Assembly (NCBI GenBank): GCA_034521495.1
Contig: JAXHMK010000012.1
Coordinates: 31,607-95,606 of the forward strand
Direction: 5' to 3'
DNA: 64,000 nucleotides
Source: Balneolaceae bacterium
GTDB lineage: Bacteria; Bacteroidota; Rhodothermia; Balneolales; Balneolaceae
Shown piece after piece: positions 26,135-35,254 of this stretch. The notes beneath the pieces are model-generated. The model made no database searches. It worked only from the letters and a program-made list of their open reading frames with translations, and was not told the origin of the DNA. The first letter of the stretch is position 1. Every line of letters starts with the position of its first letter. The position numbers and the translations under genes are program-made.

Positions 26135-28126
26135 ATGATATATAATAAACACCTGTTTTATTGCTGTTACTTATTCTTGACCGCAGTTTTAGTGATAGCC
26201 TGTAGTCCATCACTAAATGCACAATCGTCCAAAATTGCCGAATTTTCCGTACATGCGGGAAAGTCTGAATATGTTAACACACCGGTTTCAGTATCTCTTG
26301 AAGGTATTCCACTTTCGCTGCATAAAGGTGAGTTACAGCTATATGAAATATCCGAAGGTGAAGAGATACCCGTTGCTTCTCAATTAAAACCTGGTAGTAC
26401 AGACAGGTTGTACTGGATTCTTGATGGAAAGACGAATCCCGGTGAAATAAGAAATTTTGAATTGAGAGTAGGAACAGCAGATCAGGTTGGAAGTGAAAAC
26501 ACGAAAAAAGTAGGTGTGAAAGACGATGGAAAAAGCCTGTTATTTTCAATTGGTGATAAAAAAATACTTAACTACAGATACGCTCCTATGGGTGTGCCCG
26601 ATGGAGTCGATGAGATTTACAGCAGGGGAGGATATATCCATCCGATATGGTCGCCCGGCGGAGAGGTGTTAAGCCGTATTCAGCCGCCAGATCACTATCA
26701 TCATTATGGCATCTGGAATCCGTGGACCCGAACCGAATTTGAAGGAAGAGAAATTGATTTCTGGAATCTCGGAGACGGAGAGGGAACCGTACGGGCTAAA
26801 CATGTTCCTGAACGAGTTGAAGGAGCAATTTATGGAGGATTTAAAGCCATCCATGACCATGTTGACTTTACAGCACCTTCGGGTGAGAAGATAGCTTTAC
26901 ACGAACAGTGGGAGGTGCTTGTCTGGAATGCTGATCCTGAGCAGAATATCTGGATCATCGATTTTATTTCTACACTGAATCCCGCAACCGAAGAACCCTT
27001 TACAATTAAAGAATACAGATACCAGGGCTTTAGTTTGCGGGCCACTGAAAAATGGAACGACAACAACACTGAACTGCTCACCTCGCAGGGTTACGATAAA
27101 AGTAACGCCAATGCCACCCGTGCACGCTGGATTGATGTGAATGGAATTTCTGAGGTTGAAGAGGGCCGCTCTGGAATTTTATTCATGACAAATCCCGGAA
27201 ATTATAACTTTCCGGAACTGTTAAGGATTTGGCCGGAGGGTGCGAACGGAGGAGAAGAGAATGTTTATATCAATTTTAACCCGGCGCAGGACAGGGATTG
27301 GACTCTCAAACCCGGAAACTCCAATACTCTAAAATACCGAATGGTTGTTTACGATGGTACCATTGAGCCGGAGCAAGCAAACTTGTATTGGGAAAGTTAT
27401 ACAAATCCACCAAAAGTAGAAGTTCAATATTCCGGAGATTTGAATCAGAAAAAAGTACTGGTCTATACAAAAAACGGGGAAGGATATGTGCATGAAAATA
27501 TTCCATACAGTGTGGAAGCAATCAAAAAACTTGGTGATCAATATGGATTTGAAGTAGATGCCTCAGATGACCCGAATCTCTTTACGGATGAGAATTTGAC
27601 ACAGTACGATGCTCTGATTTTTTCCAACACAAACAATGAAGCATTTGATACGGATGTTCAACGGGAAGCACTTCAAACATATATACGCAATGGTGGAGGA
27701 TTTATGGGAATTCATTCTGCCAGCGGCTCAGAACGCAATTGGTCTTGGTTTTCACAATTACTTGGAGGAAATTTTGAACGACATGCACCACGGCAGGATT
27801 TTACGGTTGAAGTGATTGATCCGGCTCATCCTTCTGTCTCTTTTTTGCCTGAACGATGGAATATTGAAGATGATGAATGTTATTATCTGAAAGAACTCAA
27901 CCCCGGTATGAAAGTAGTATTGGCTGCCGATCTGTCCACGGTTACGGATGAACAAAGAGGTAAATTTCCAGGAAAAAACTTTGGAGACCGTTTTCCGATT
28001 GCCTGGTACCAGCAGTTTGAAGGAGGCCGTCAATTCTATACTTCTTTGGGGCACCGGCCTGAACAATACTCAGATCCTGTGTTTCTCAAACACCTGTTAG
28101 GCGGTATCAAATGGGTGACGGATTAA
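26135..28126 (+). CDS. DUF6807 (PmoA-like) + ThuA domain lipoprotein
   Basis: 663 aa with a lipoprotein signal (VIAC, Cys23). The N-terminal ~420 residues match the DUF6807/PmoA-like family, with conserved RGGYIHPIWSPGGEV, PPDHYHHYGIWNPWT and GREIDFWN. The C-terminal ~220 residues are a ThuA trehalose-utilisation (glutamine-amidotransferase-like fold) domain: KKVLVYTKNGEGYVHENIP, YIRNGGGFMGIHSA, WYQQFEGGRQFYTSLGH, HLLGGIKWV. The fusion is typical of Planctomycetota and Bacteroidota glycan loci. The enzymatic activity is not established, though ThuA proteins are tied to keto-sugar metabolism. It sits just upstream of a Tat-exported Gfo/Idh protein. Confidence 0.88.
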   Translation: MIYNKHLFYCCYLFLTAVLVIACSPSLNAQSSKIAEFSVHAGKSEYVNTPVSVSLEGIPLSLHKGELQLYEISEGEEIPVASQLKPGSTDRLYWILDGKTNPGEIRNFELRVGTADQVGSENTKKVGVKDDGKSLLFSIGDKKILNYRYAPMGVPDGVDEIYSRGGYIHPIWSPGGEVLSRIQPPDHYHHYGIWNPWTRTEFEGREIDFWNLGDGEGTVRAKHVPERVEGAIYGGFKAIHDHVDFTAPSGEKIALHEQWEVLVWNADPEQNIWIIDFISTLNPATEEPFTIKEYRYQGFSLRATEKWNDNNTELLTSQGYDKSNANATRARWIDVNGISEVEEGRSGILFMTNPGNYNFPELLRIWPEGANGGEENVYINFNPAQDRDWTLKPGNSNTLKYRMVVYDGTIEPEQANLYWESYTNPPKVEVQYSGDLNQKKVLVYTKNGEGYVHENIPYSVEAIKKLGDQYGFEVDASDDPNLFTDENLTQYDALIFSNTNNEAFDTDVQREALQTYIRNGGGFMGIHSASGSERNWSWFSQLLGGNFERHAPRQDFTVEVIDPAHPSVSFLPERWNIEDDECYYLKELNPGMKVVLAADLSTVTDEQRGKFPGKNFGDRFPIAWYQQFEGGRQFYTSLGHRPEQYSDPVFLKHLLGGIKWVTD

Positions 28127-28153
28127 TCCCGATTAAACGATTTAAAGCAGTGG

Positions 28154-28246
28154 TAGACTTCCGAAGTCTATCTGAGCAAGATTGGTTTTTTCTGTCTGTG
28201 TTATGGTTTCAATTTTAACTCCATCTGGAAGACTTCGGAAGTCTTC
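28154..28246. repeat. Pair of GACTTC/GAAGTC palindromes
   Basis: Two short perfect palindromes, TAGACTTC-C-GAAGTCTA (28154-28170) and GAAGACTTC-G-GAAGTCTTC (28228-28246), share the core AGACTTC.GAAGTCT. They lie between the DUF6807-ThuA gene and the Gfo/Idh gene. Each can form a hairpin. They look like a dispersed repeat family that may also terminate or stabilise transcripts. Confidence 0.5.
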
Positions 28247-28295
28247 TGTGATCTTTAACCTGAATTTTGATAACAACTAAACTCCAAAACAGATT

Positions 28296-29738
28296 ATGAT
28301 GAATAAGAAAAACACATCCTTAAAAAAACAAGGCCTTACAAGACGTGAATATCTGAAAACCTCTCTCTTAGGTGCGGCAGGGATGTTTGTAGCGCCGGCA
28401 ATTGTACCCTCTACAGTATTTGGAAAGAATGCACCGAGTAACAGGATCAATATCGGGCAAATTGGCTGCGGAAGAATTGCCAGGGGACATGACTTGCCCG
28501 AAACCATGAAACATGACAATGTTCGCCTGGTGGCTGTGAGTGATGTGGACACAAAGCGTATGAAAGAAGGAAAAGAATTTGTAGAACGCTGGTACGCCGA
28601 AGAGAAGGGGTGGGAAAATGAAGTTGATGTTCAAATGTACCAGGACTACCGCGAAATGCTGGAGCAGTCGGATATCGATGCCGTTGTTATTAGTACTCCT
28701 GATCACTGGCATGCCCGCCCTGCAATAGAAGCAGCACTTGCGGGAAAAGATATTTACTTACAAAAACCTGCCTCCCTTACAATTTCAGAAGGACGGATCA
28801 TGAGTGATATCATACACCGTACCGGAGTCGTTTTTCAAATTGGCAGCCAGCAACGCTCGGTCTCACCCTGGCCCCATTTCAAAAAAGCTTGCGAATTAGT
28901 ACGTAACGGGCGTATCGGAGAAATTCATACCATTAAAGTGGGTTTACCGGGTGATCCCGGTGGTGGAGATCCCACACCAATGCCAATTCCTGAACATCTT
29001 GATTATGATATGTGGCTTGGATCGACTCCAATGGTACCTTATACACTTGATCGGGTTCATCCGCTGGAAGGATACTCTCGGCCCGGTTGGCTTCGATGTG
29101 AACAGTTTGGCGCTGGAATGATTACAGGCTGGGGTGCACATCACATAGATACTGCTCACTGGGGTATGGGAACCGAATATACAGGACCCATTGAAGTAGA
29201 AGCTGAAGCCAAGTTTCCGACGGACGATCCAAATTATGATGGGCTTTGGACGGTACATGGAGAATTTAATGTTACAGCCAAATATGCGAATGGTGTAACC
29301 ATGTTAGTAAGCGGTGAATATCCCAATGGAATACGCTTTGAAGGTGATGAAGGATGGATTTTCGTAACACGGGGAAGTGGTGTAACAGCCAGTGATCCGG
29401 ATGTGGACAGGGCAGACTTGCCGTTGCAGGCGAGTGATCAGGCAATTCTGGATTCCGAAATTGGCCCAAATGAAATTCACCTCTATGAGAGCAGTGAACA
29501 GCATTCGAACTGGATAGAATGCATCAGAACCAGGCAACAGACTGTAGCTCCTGTTGAAGTGGCTCACCGTTCATGTACGGCCTGTTTGATTTCCCATATC
29601 GCCATGAAACTTCCCAGAAAGCTTTATTGGGATCCGGTCAACGAACGCTTTAAAAATGACGATGAAGCCAATTCCATGCTTTCCCGGCCGGAAAGATATC
29701 CCTATTCAATTGCGCAGATCCCGGCATTAAGAGGTTAG
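28296..29738 (+). CDS. Tat-exported Gfo/Idh/MocA-family oxidoreductase
   Basis: 480 aa (ATG 28296, with a second ATG at 28299). The N-terminus has a Tat signal (LTRREYLKTSLLGAAGMFVAPAI). The Rossmann fold opens with INIGQIGCGRIARGHDLP, and DYREML, DAVVISTPDHWHARPAIEAALAGKDIYLQKPASL follows. The usual EKP catalytic-lysine motif appears here as QKP. The C-terminal domain holds WGAHHIDTAHWGMG. The family oxidises or reduces sugars with a tightly bound nicotinamide cofactor, which explains folded Tat export. Likely acts on glycosides in the periplasm. Followed by a hairpin at 29758-29800. Confidence 0.92.
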   Translation: MMNKKNTSLKKQGLTRREYLKTSLLGAAGMFVAPAIVPSTVFGKNAPSNRINIGQIGCGRIARGHDLPETMKHDNVRLVAVSDVDTKRMKEGKEFVERWYAEEKGWENEVDVQMYQDYREMLEQSDIDAVVISTPDHWHARPAIEAALAGKDIYLQKPASLTISEGRIMSDIIHRTGVVFQIGSQQRSVSPWPHFKKACELVRNGRIGEIHTIKVGLPGDPGGGDPTPMPIPEHLDYDMWLGSTPMVPYTLDRVHPLEGYSRPGWLRCEQFGAGMITGWGAHHIDTAHWGMGTEYTGPIEVEAEAKFPTDDPNYDGLWTVHGEFNVTAKYANGVTMLVSGEYPNGIRFEGDEGWIFVTRGSGVTASDPDVDRADLPLQASDQAILDSEIGPNEIHLYESSEQHSNWIECIRTRQQTVAPVEVAHRSCTACLISHIAMKLPRKLYWDPVNERFKNDDEANSMLSRPERYPYSIAQIPALRG

Positions 29739-29757
29739 TAAGTGATTGGGAGCGTAG

Positions 29758-29800
29758 ATCGGCTCGCGCCATGGGCATCCCTTTTCGGGGCCGAGCCGAT
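29758..29800 (+). terminator. GGCTCG/CGAGCC hairpin after Gfo/Idh gene
   Basis: Perfect 9-bp arms ATCGGCTCG (29758-29766) and CGAGCCGAT (29792-29800) lie 19 nt after the stop, with an inner GGG...CCC-rich loop, followed by TATATT. Probably a terminator. The core resembles the post-trxB hairpin. Confidence 0.5.
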
Positions 29801-29902
29801 TATATTCCATGCTGACAAATCAAGTGCTAAAAAATTCCGGTTTAGCTTAGTCAAATAAGTTTAGGTTTAGATATTAAACGAAATCCATTCAAAGCTTTAT
29901 TT

Positions 29903-31294
29903 ATGAAAATTCAATATTTGATAATGATTCCTCTTTTTTTTGTTGCCCTCTCTTGTAATCAGGAAGTTCCGGATACGGAGTTTACAGGAGCCGACGGCGA
30001 GGTGCGGCTCATGACACTCAATCCCGGCCATTTTCATGCAGGCCTGGTTCAAATGAATAACTATCCGCAGGTTGATTCTGTTGTACATGTCTATGCACCC
30101 GAAGGCAAGGAGCTCGAAGCTCATTTGGCCATGATCGAACGATTCAATTCAAGAGACGAGAATCCCACGAACTGGAATCAGCAGGTTTATACCGGTGAGG
30201 ATTATCTGGAAAAAATGATTGAGGAAAAACCTGGCAACGTTATGGTTGTAGCGGGAAATAATGCCCGTAAAATTGAGTATATCGACAGGGCAGTTAAGAA
30301 TGGAATAAATGTTCTGGCTGATAAGCCGATGATTATCAAACCAAATCAATTTTCAACGCTTAAAACCGCTTTGGAAACTGCTGATGAAAATGGAGTTGTT
30401 GTAAATGATATAATGACCGAACGCCATGAGATTACTACCATTTTACAAAAAGAGCTCTCTCAAATGCCGGAACTGTTTGGTGAACTCATACAGGGAAGCC
30501 CGGAAGATCCCGGCATTGTAAAAGAGAGTGTTCATTTCTTCTATAAAACCGTAGCAGGAGAAACACTGGTAAGGCCGGCATGGTTCTTTGATGTTGATCA
30601 GCAGGGAGAGGCCATTGTGGATGTATCCACTCATCTTGTTGATATGATTCTGTGGCAGTTATTTCCCAACGAGCCTATTGATTATCAAAAATCTGAAGAT
30701 GGAGTTGAAGTGCTAAATGCAAGAGCATGGGACACTGAGCTGACCCGTTCTCAGTTTGAACGGATCACCAAAGAGGAAAACTTTCCGGATTATCTGATGA
30801 CGGATGTAAGTGAGGATTCAATTTTGAATGTAACTGCCAACGGCGAGTTTATTTTTAAAGTACGCGATGTATACGCAAAGGTCTCAGCCCAGTGGGGATT
30901 TACAAATCCTCAAGGGGGTGACACGCATTACTCGAATATGAGAGGGACAAATGCAAATTTGGTCATTCGGCAGGATCTGGAGCAGGATTTTACAGCCACT
31001 CTCTATGTTGAACCGAAAGGTGATACAGATTCCGGTGAGTTTGAAACAATATTGAACAATGCACTGAACAAATTAAGCGGCCGTTATCCCGGACTTGCTG
31101 CCGAAGAAAGTGAATTTGGTTGGGAAATAATCGTTCCGGAACAACACACAGAAACTCATGAAGAACACTTTACCAGGGTTACAGAAAATTATTTGGATGC
31201 CCTTGTGGACGGCGGGCTCCCTGAGTGGGAGAGAATCAACCTGCTCACAAAGTATTATATAACGACACAAGCTTATGAATTGAGTCGTAAATAA
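29903..31294 (+). CDS. Gfo/Idh/MocA-type oxidoreductase lipoprotein with putative oxidoreductase C-terminal domain
   Basis: 463 aa, with a lipoprotein signal (VALSC, Cys18) instead of a Tat signal. The Rossmann part is less canonical: GEVRLMTLNPGHFHAGLVQ, then VMVVAGNNARKIEYIDRAVKNGINVLADKPM, the DKP catalytic-lysine motif. The C-terminal half (about 200-460; SVHFFYKTVAGETLVRPAWFFDVDQQGEAIVDVSTHLVDMILWQLFP) matches the putative-oxidoreductase C-terminal domain (PF16490) as I know it. Paralogue of the preceding gene, with different membrane targeting. Substrate unknown. Confidence 0.85.
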   Translation: MKIQYLIMIPLFFVALSCNQEVPDTEFTGADGEVRLMTLNPGHFHAGLVQMNNYPQVDSVVHVYAPEGKELEAHLAMIERFNSRDENPTNWNQQVYTGEDYLEKMIEEKPGNVMVVAGNNARKIEYIDRAVKNGINVLADKPMIIKPNQFSTLKTALETADENGVVVNDIMTERHEITTILQKELSQMPELFGELIQGSPEDPGIVKESVHFFYKTVAGETLVRPAWFFDVDQQGEAIVDVSTHLVDMILWQLFPNEPIDYQKSEDGVEVLNARAWDTELTRSQFERITKEENFPDYLMTDVSEDSILNVTANGEFIFKVRDVYAKVSAQWGFTNPQGGDTHYSNMRGTNANLVIRQDLEQDFTATLYVEPKGDTDSGEFETILNNALNKLSGRYPGLAAEESEFGWEIIVPEQHTETHEEHFTRVTENYLDALVDGGLPEWERINLLTKYYITTQAYELSRK

Positions 31295-31347
31295 GATGCA
31301 GTAAAAAATTCATTTTAAATATAATTCTTCAGATTTACGCAGGAATA

Positions 31348-32181
31348 GTGAAAAATAAATTATTTATTCTAACATCATTTATAATCTTCTCCATACTCAT
31401 TGGTAGTGTTACAAATAAAAAAGATTGCAGAACTGAATTCTTTCCAACGACTGAACTAAAACCTGACAATATTCCTACCAAAGAGAACATATGGGTTTTT
31501 ATGCTTGCAGGGCAATCAAATATGGCAGGTCGTGGAAAAGTAGAACCAATGGACACCATACCTGATCCAAGAATTCTGACAATTAACAAAAATGGAAATC
31601 TAATAATAGCAAAAGAACCATTACACTTTTATGAACCTAAAATGACAGGATTGGATTGCGGACTGTCATTTGGAAAAGAATTACTGAAGCATATTCCTGA
31701 CAGCATTTCAATTTTAATAATTCCAACAGCCGTAGGTGGCAGCTCTATAAACCAGTGGATAAATGACTCGACACACAGAAATATCAGCCTTTATTCAAAC
31801 TTCAGGGAAAAACTAAAAATTGGACAACAATATGGAATGATAAAGGGTATCCTTTGGCACCAGGGAGAAAGTGATGCAGCTACAAAAGAAAAAATTGATG
31901 CTTACTCAAATCAACTTAAAAAATTGTTTGGGTTATTTAGAAGTGAAGCAGGCAATTCAACTTTGCCAATATTAATAGGTGAATTAGGTTCATTTTCTAT
32001 CTGGGATGAAAATTGGCAAGCACTCAATGAGCAAATAAGAGAATATATTGAAACAGATTCAAATGCATATTTGATAAAAACCACCGATTTGAATCATAAA
32101 GGAGATAAAGTTCACTTTGATTCAGAAGGCCAAAGGAAACTAGGGGAAAGATTTGCTGAGAAATTTAATCAAATTAAATAA
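31348..32181 (+). CDS. Sialate O-acetylesterase-like SGNH hydrolase
   Basis: 277 aa from a GTG start with a nearby AGGA ribosome site. A hydrophobic N-terminus (signal or anchor, about 3-22) precedes the SGNH/SASA esterase domain. The nucleophile block is FMLAGQSNMAGRG, followed by PTAVGGSSINQW, GILWHQGESDA and the C-terminal D..H block (KGDKVHFDSEGQRKLGERF). These enzymes remove acetyl groups from sugars. The codons are visibly richer in A/T than the neighbouring genes, and the gene lacks company on its transcript, which may indicate horizontal acquisition. Confidence 0.88.
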   Translation: MKNKLFILTSFIIFSILIGSVTNKKDCRTEFFPTTELKPDNIPTKENIWVFMLAGQSNMAGRGKVEPMDTIPDPRILTINKNGNLIIAKEPLHFYEPKMTGLDCGLSFGKELLKHIPDSISILIIPTAVGGSSINQWINDSTHRNISLYSNFREKLKIGQQYGMIKGILWHQGESDAATKEKIDAYSNQLKKLFGLFRSEAGNSTLPILIGELGSFSIWDENWQALNEQIREYIETDSNAYLIKTTDLNHKGDKVHFDSEGQRKLGERFAEKFNQIK

Positions 32182-32413
32182 AGCTATTCCATATTAGTGT
32201 GACTGAGTTTTGGCGAATTGAGTGGCAATCCAGAGTTAATTTTCTATAAAGTATTATTACAATACTAAAATGATATTTCAAATACATGCAAGTCGATATC
32301 AATTGCATATTGATATAAAGAATATCAAATCTTGCATACTATAAATGAGTGATGCATTGGACAGATTAGATCTGTTTGGAAATTCAAATGATAACCATTA
32401 AAATGAAATTCAC

Positions 32414-32425
32414 TTAACCGGTAAC
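32414..32425. promoter_or_regulatory. AACCGG operator site 1 (upstream of TRAP operon)
   Basis: CTTAACCGGTAAC, read on the minus strand as GTTACCGGTTAAG, lies 32 nt before the dctP ATG. It matches the palindromes at 40933-40942 and 44341-44354. CG-centred palindromes of this kind are the usual targets of LacI-family regulators, and one is encoded at 47315-48319. Confidence 0.6.
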
Positions 32426-32456
32426 TTTAGGGATTAAAATTGCTTAGTATACCTTA

Positions 32457-33440
32457 ATGAAACGATCTGCCTTCATTTATTTAATTGCTTGTTTTCTGTT
32501 TCTTATCTCCTGTGGAGGTGAGAACGATGTGACTGTCCTGAAGCTGGGACACGGACTTGATAACTCCCACTCCGTCCACAAGGCAATGGTATTTATGGCT
32601 GAACGGGTAAAGGAAGAATCGAACGGAAAAATGCGGATTGATATCTATCCTTCCCAACAGCTTGGTTCTGAACGGGAGCTATTAGAATTACTTCAAATTG
32701 GAAGTTTGGACATAACAAAAGTTTCTTCCAGTGTTCTCGAAGGGTTTGAACCGCTGTACAAGATTTTTAGCGTACCATTTCTCTTTGAAAATGAGGAACA
32801 TCGTTTTGCAGTGTACGATGGAGAAATTGGCCGGGAATTACTGGATGCGGGACAGAACATTCGTCTCGTTGGGCTGACCTATTATGATGCCGGTACCCGA
32901 AGTTTCTACACGAAAGATCGCCCCATTCTTCATCCTGATGATCTCCAGGGGATGAAGATTCGTGTTCAGGAAAGCCCTGCCTCCCTTCAGATGGTAAATA
33001 TGCTGGGCGGTTCTGCTACTCCGATCTCTTTTGGGGAACTGTACACCGCACTTCAACAGAGAATTGTAGATGGAGCTGAAAATAATCCTCCAAGTCTATA
33101 CTTAACAAGGCATTATGAAGTAGTAGATTATTACAGCCTGGATGAACATACAGCCGTTCCTGATATGCTGTTTGCCAGTCAGTTTACCTGGGAACGATTG
33201 ACGGATGAAGAGAAAGAAATTCTTCAAAACGCTGCCCAGGAATCTGCAATTTACCAACGGAAACTGTGGGAAGAATCCACAAATGAGGCGATGGAAGCCG
33301 TTCAGGAAGCAGGCATTGAAGTGGTTCGGCCTGACAAAGAGCCGTTTCGTGAAAAACTTCAGCCGATGTACGAAGAATATGCACAGAATAAGGAGTTAAA
33401 CTCATATATCCAGCGAATACAGGAGTTAGCCAATGAATAA
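32457..33440 (+). CDS. dctP: TRAP transporter substrate-binding protein (hexuronate, inferred)
   Basis: 327 aa with a lipoprotein-like signal (FLISC, Cys19). The DctP family is clear: LGHGLDNSHSVHKAMVFMAERVKEESNGKMRIDIYPSQQLGSERELLELLQIGSLDI, MKIRVQESPASLQMVNMLGG with the carboxylate-binding Arg, and ALQQRIVDGAENNPPSLY. It captures an organic-acid substrate and delivers it to the DctQM permease. Uronates are the likely cargo because five hexuronate catabolic genes follow. It overlaps dctQ by 8 nt. Operator-like site 32 nt upstream. Confidence 0.95.
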   Translation: MKRSAFIYLIACFLFLISCGGENDVTVLKLGHGLDNSHSVHKAMVFMAERVKEESNGKMRIDIYPSQQLGSERELLELLQIGSLDITKVSSSVLEGFEPLYKIFSVPFLFENEEHRFAVYDGEIGRELLDAGQNIRLVGLTYYDAGTRSFYTKDRPILHPDDLQGMKIRVQESPASLQMVNMLGGSATPISFGELYTALQQRIVDGAENNPPSLYLTRHYEVVDYYSLDEHTAVPDMLFASQFTWERLTDEEKEILQNAAQESAIYQRKLWEESTNEAMEAVQEAGIEVVRPDKEPFREKLQPMYEEYAQNKELNSYIQRIQELANE

Positions 33441-33942
33441 AATGATCAACATTATAGATCGGTGCCTGGAGTGGATTATGGTCAGCTTGATGGTGGTCTT
33501 GGTTGTAGATGTAACCTGGCAGGTGATTTCGCGATATCTTTTGGGAGAGGCGAGTTCCTTTTCAGAAGAGGTGGCCCGATACCTGCTCATCTGGATCGGA
33601 CTTTTGGGTTCATCGTATGCCTATCGAAAAAAAATGCACCTCGCATTTGATCTGTTTACAAATAAGGCAACCGGCAAAGTAAAATTCTGGATGGAACTTG
33701 TTATCCACTTTTTTATCATCTGCTTCTCCGTTGTTGTTCTTGTTTTTGGCGGGTGGTATCTCGTACAGCTTACGTGGGAACTCAATCAGTTATCGGCCTC
33801 CCTTCAAATTTCACTTGGTTACGTCTATTTTGCACTTCCATTAAGCGGAGTTTTAATGGTGATTTACGCTGTAAATTTCATCAAACAGATTATCAACGAA
33901 GGTCCGCAAGAGATTGAACATCATGTAGACGGGGTGGCCTGA
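33433..33942 (+). CDS. dctQ: TRAP transporter small permease
   Basis: 169 aa with four transmembrane helices (about 13-33, 48-66, 88-110 and 128-148). It carries the DctQ pattern EEVARYLLIWIGLLGSSYAYRKKMHLAFDL. It scaffolds the large permease and contacts the substrate-binding protein. Overlaps dctP by 8 nt and dctM by 1 nt, so the three are translated as a coupled unit. Confidence 0.95.
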   Translation: MNKMINIIDRCLEWIMVSLMVVLVVDVTWQVISRYLLGEASSFSEEVARYLLIWIGLLGSSYAYRKKMHLAFDLFTNKATGKVKFWMELVIHFFIICFSVVVLVFGGWYLVQLTWELNQLSASLQISLGYVYFALPLSGVLMVIYAVNFIKQIINEGPQEIEHHVDGVA

Positions 33943-35237
33943 TGGAGATTGTTGGAATCTTAGTTTTAGTACTCAGTTTTGTATTTCTGCTTTTGATCGG
34001 TGTACCCATTGCTTTTTGTATTGGCATTTCCACACTTCTCACCATGCTTGTGAGTATTCCGTTTGATCCGGCCATTACCACAGTTGCCCAGCGGATGGCC
34101 ACCGGTTTAGATAGTTTTGCTCTGCTTGCCATTCCGTTTTTTATCCTTGCCGGGCAAATTATGAACCAGGGGGGGATTGCCAGGCGCCTGATCGATTTTG
34201 CAAAATCAGTTGTGGGAATGTTGCCAGGGGGGCTTGCCTACGTTCAAATCGTTTCGGCAATGTTATTTGCTTCCATTTCCGGATCGGCTGTGGCAACAGC
34301 TTCGGCCATCGGCGGATTTATGGGGCCGCAAATGAAAAAAGAGGGTTATGATATTGAATTTACAACGGCTCTGAATATAACCTCATCAACAGTTGGGTTG
34401 ATTATTCCGCCCAGTAATATTCTTATCGTTTATTCTCTGGCAAGCGGAGGCGCATCTATTGCCGCTCTCTTTTTAGCTGGATATCTGCCGGGGATTTTGG
34501 TTGGTCTGTCGCTGATGTTTGTTACAGGTTACTTTGCCATCAAACGAAATTATCCAATCAGCGGAAAGGTTCCACTTAAAGTTGCTTTTAGAAAATTTAT
34601 TGATGCACTTCCAAGTCTCTTTTTAGTGATCCTGGTCATTGGCGGAATTGTTGCAGGTATTTTTACCGCAACTGAAGCATCCGCGATAGCTGTGGTTTAT
34701 GCTCTGATTCTCTCTATTTTCTACAAAGGAGTAAACCCAAAGGAACTAAAAGAAGTGTTCCTTTCAAGCTGTAATGTAACGGCAATAGTAGCACTGTTGA
34801 TTGCAACCTCTATGGCGATGTCGTGGATTATGAGTTACGAAAATATCCCGGTTATCATCAGTGAAAGTTTGATCGCTTTGAGTGATAATCCATTTATTAT
34901 CCTGTTAATAATCAATATGATATTGTTGGCAGTGGGAATCTTTATGGATATGACTCCTGCAGTTCTGATCTTTACACCGATCTTTCTGCCGCTTGTGGTT
35001 GAGATGGGTATTGATCCCGTCCATTTTGGAATTGTTATGATTTTAAACCTCTGTATTGGAGCTTGTACGCCCCCAGTTGGCAGTGTGCTTTTTGTGGGAT
35101 GTGGAATCTCCAACATCTCAATCACCAGGGTTATAAAACCGCTGATTCCTTTATTCATAGCGATGATCATCTCCCTGTTGATTATCACCTTTGTGCCCGA
35201 AATAAGTATGTTTTTGCCCGACCTGTTTGGCTACTAA
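33942..35237 (+). CDS. dctM: TRAP transporter large permease
   Basis: 431 aa with about twelve hydrophobic segments. DctM/TRAP signatures: GVPIAFCIG near the start, FFILAGQIMNQGGIARRLIDFA, ASISGSAVATASAIG, TTVGLIIPPSNILIVYS-type residues and the C-terminal GACTPPVGSVLFVG. It drives Na+-coupled import of the DctP-bound substrate. Its ATG overlaps the dctQ stop (TGATG). Confidence 0.96.
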   Translation: MEIVGILVLVLSFVFLLLIGVPIAFCIGISTLLTMLVSIPFDPAITTVAQRMATGLDSFALLAIPFFILAGQIMNQGGIARRLIDFAKSVVGMLPGGLAYVQIVSAMLFASISGSAVATASAIGGFMGPQMKKEGYDIEFTTALNITSSTVGLIIPPSNILIVYSLASGGASIAALFLAGYLPGILVGLSLMFVTGYFAIKRNYPISGKVPLKVAFRKFIDALPSLFLVILVIGGIVAGIFTATEASAIAVVYALILSIFYKGVNPKELKEVFLSSCNVTAIVALLIATSMAMSWIMSYENIPVIISESLIALSDNPFIILLIINMILLAVGIFMDMTPAVLIFTPIFLPLVVEMGIDPVHFGIVMILNLCIGACTPPVGSVLFVGCGISNISITRVIKPLIPLFIAMIISLLIITFVPEISMFLPDLFGY

Positions 35238-35254
35238 TAAATAATTATTGAAAA

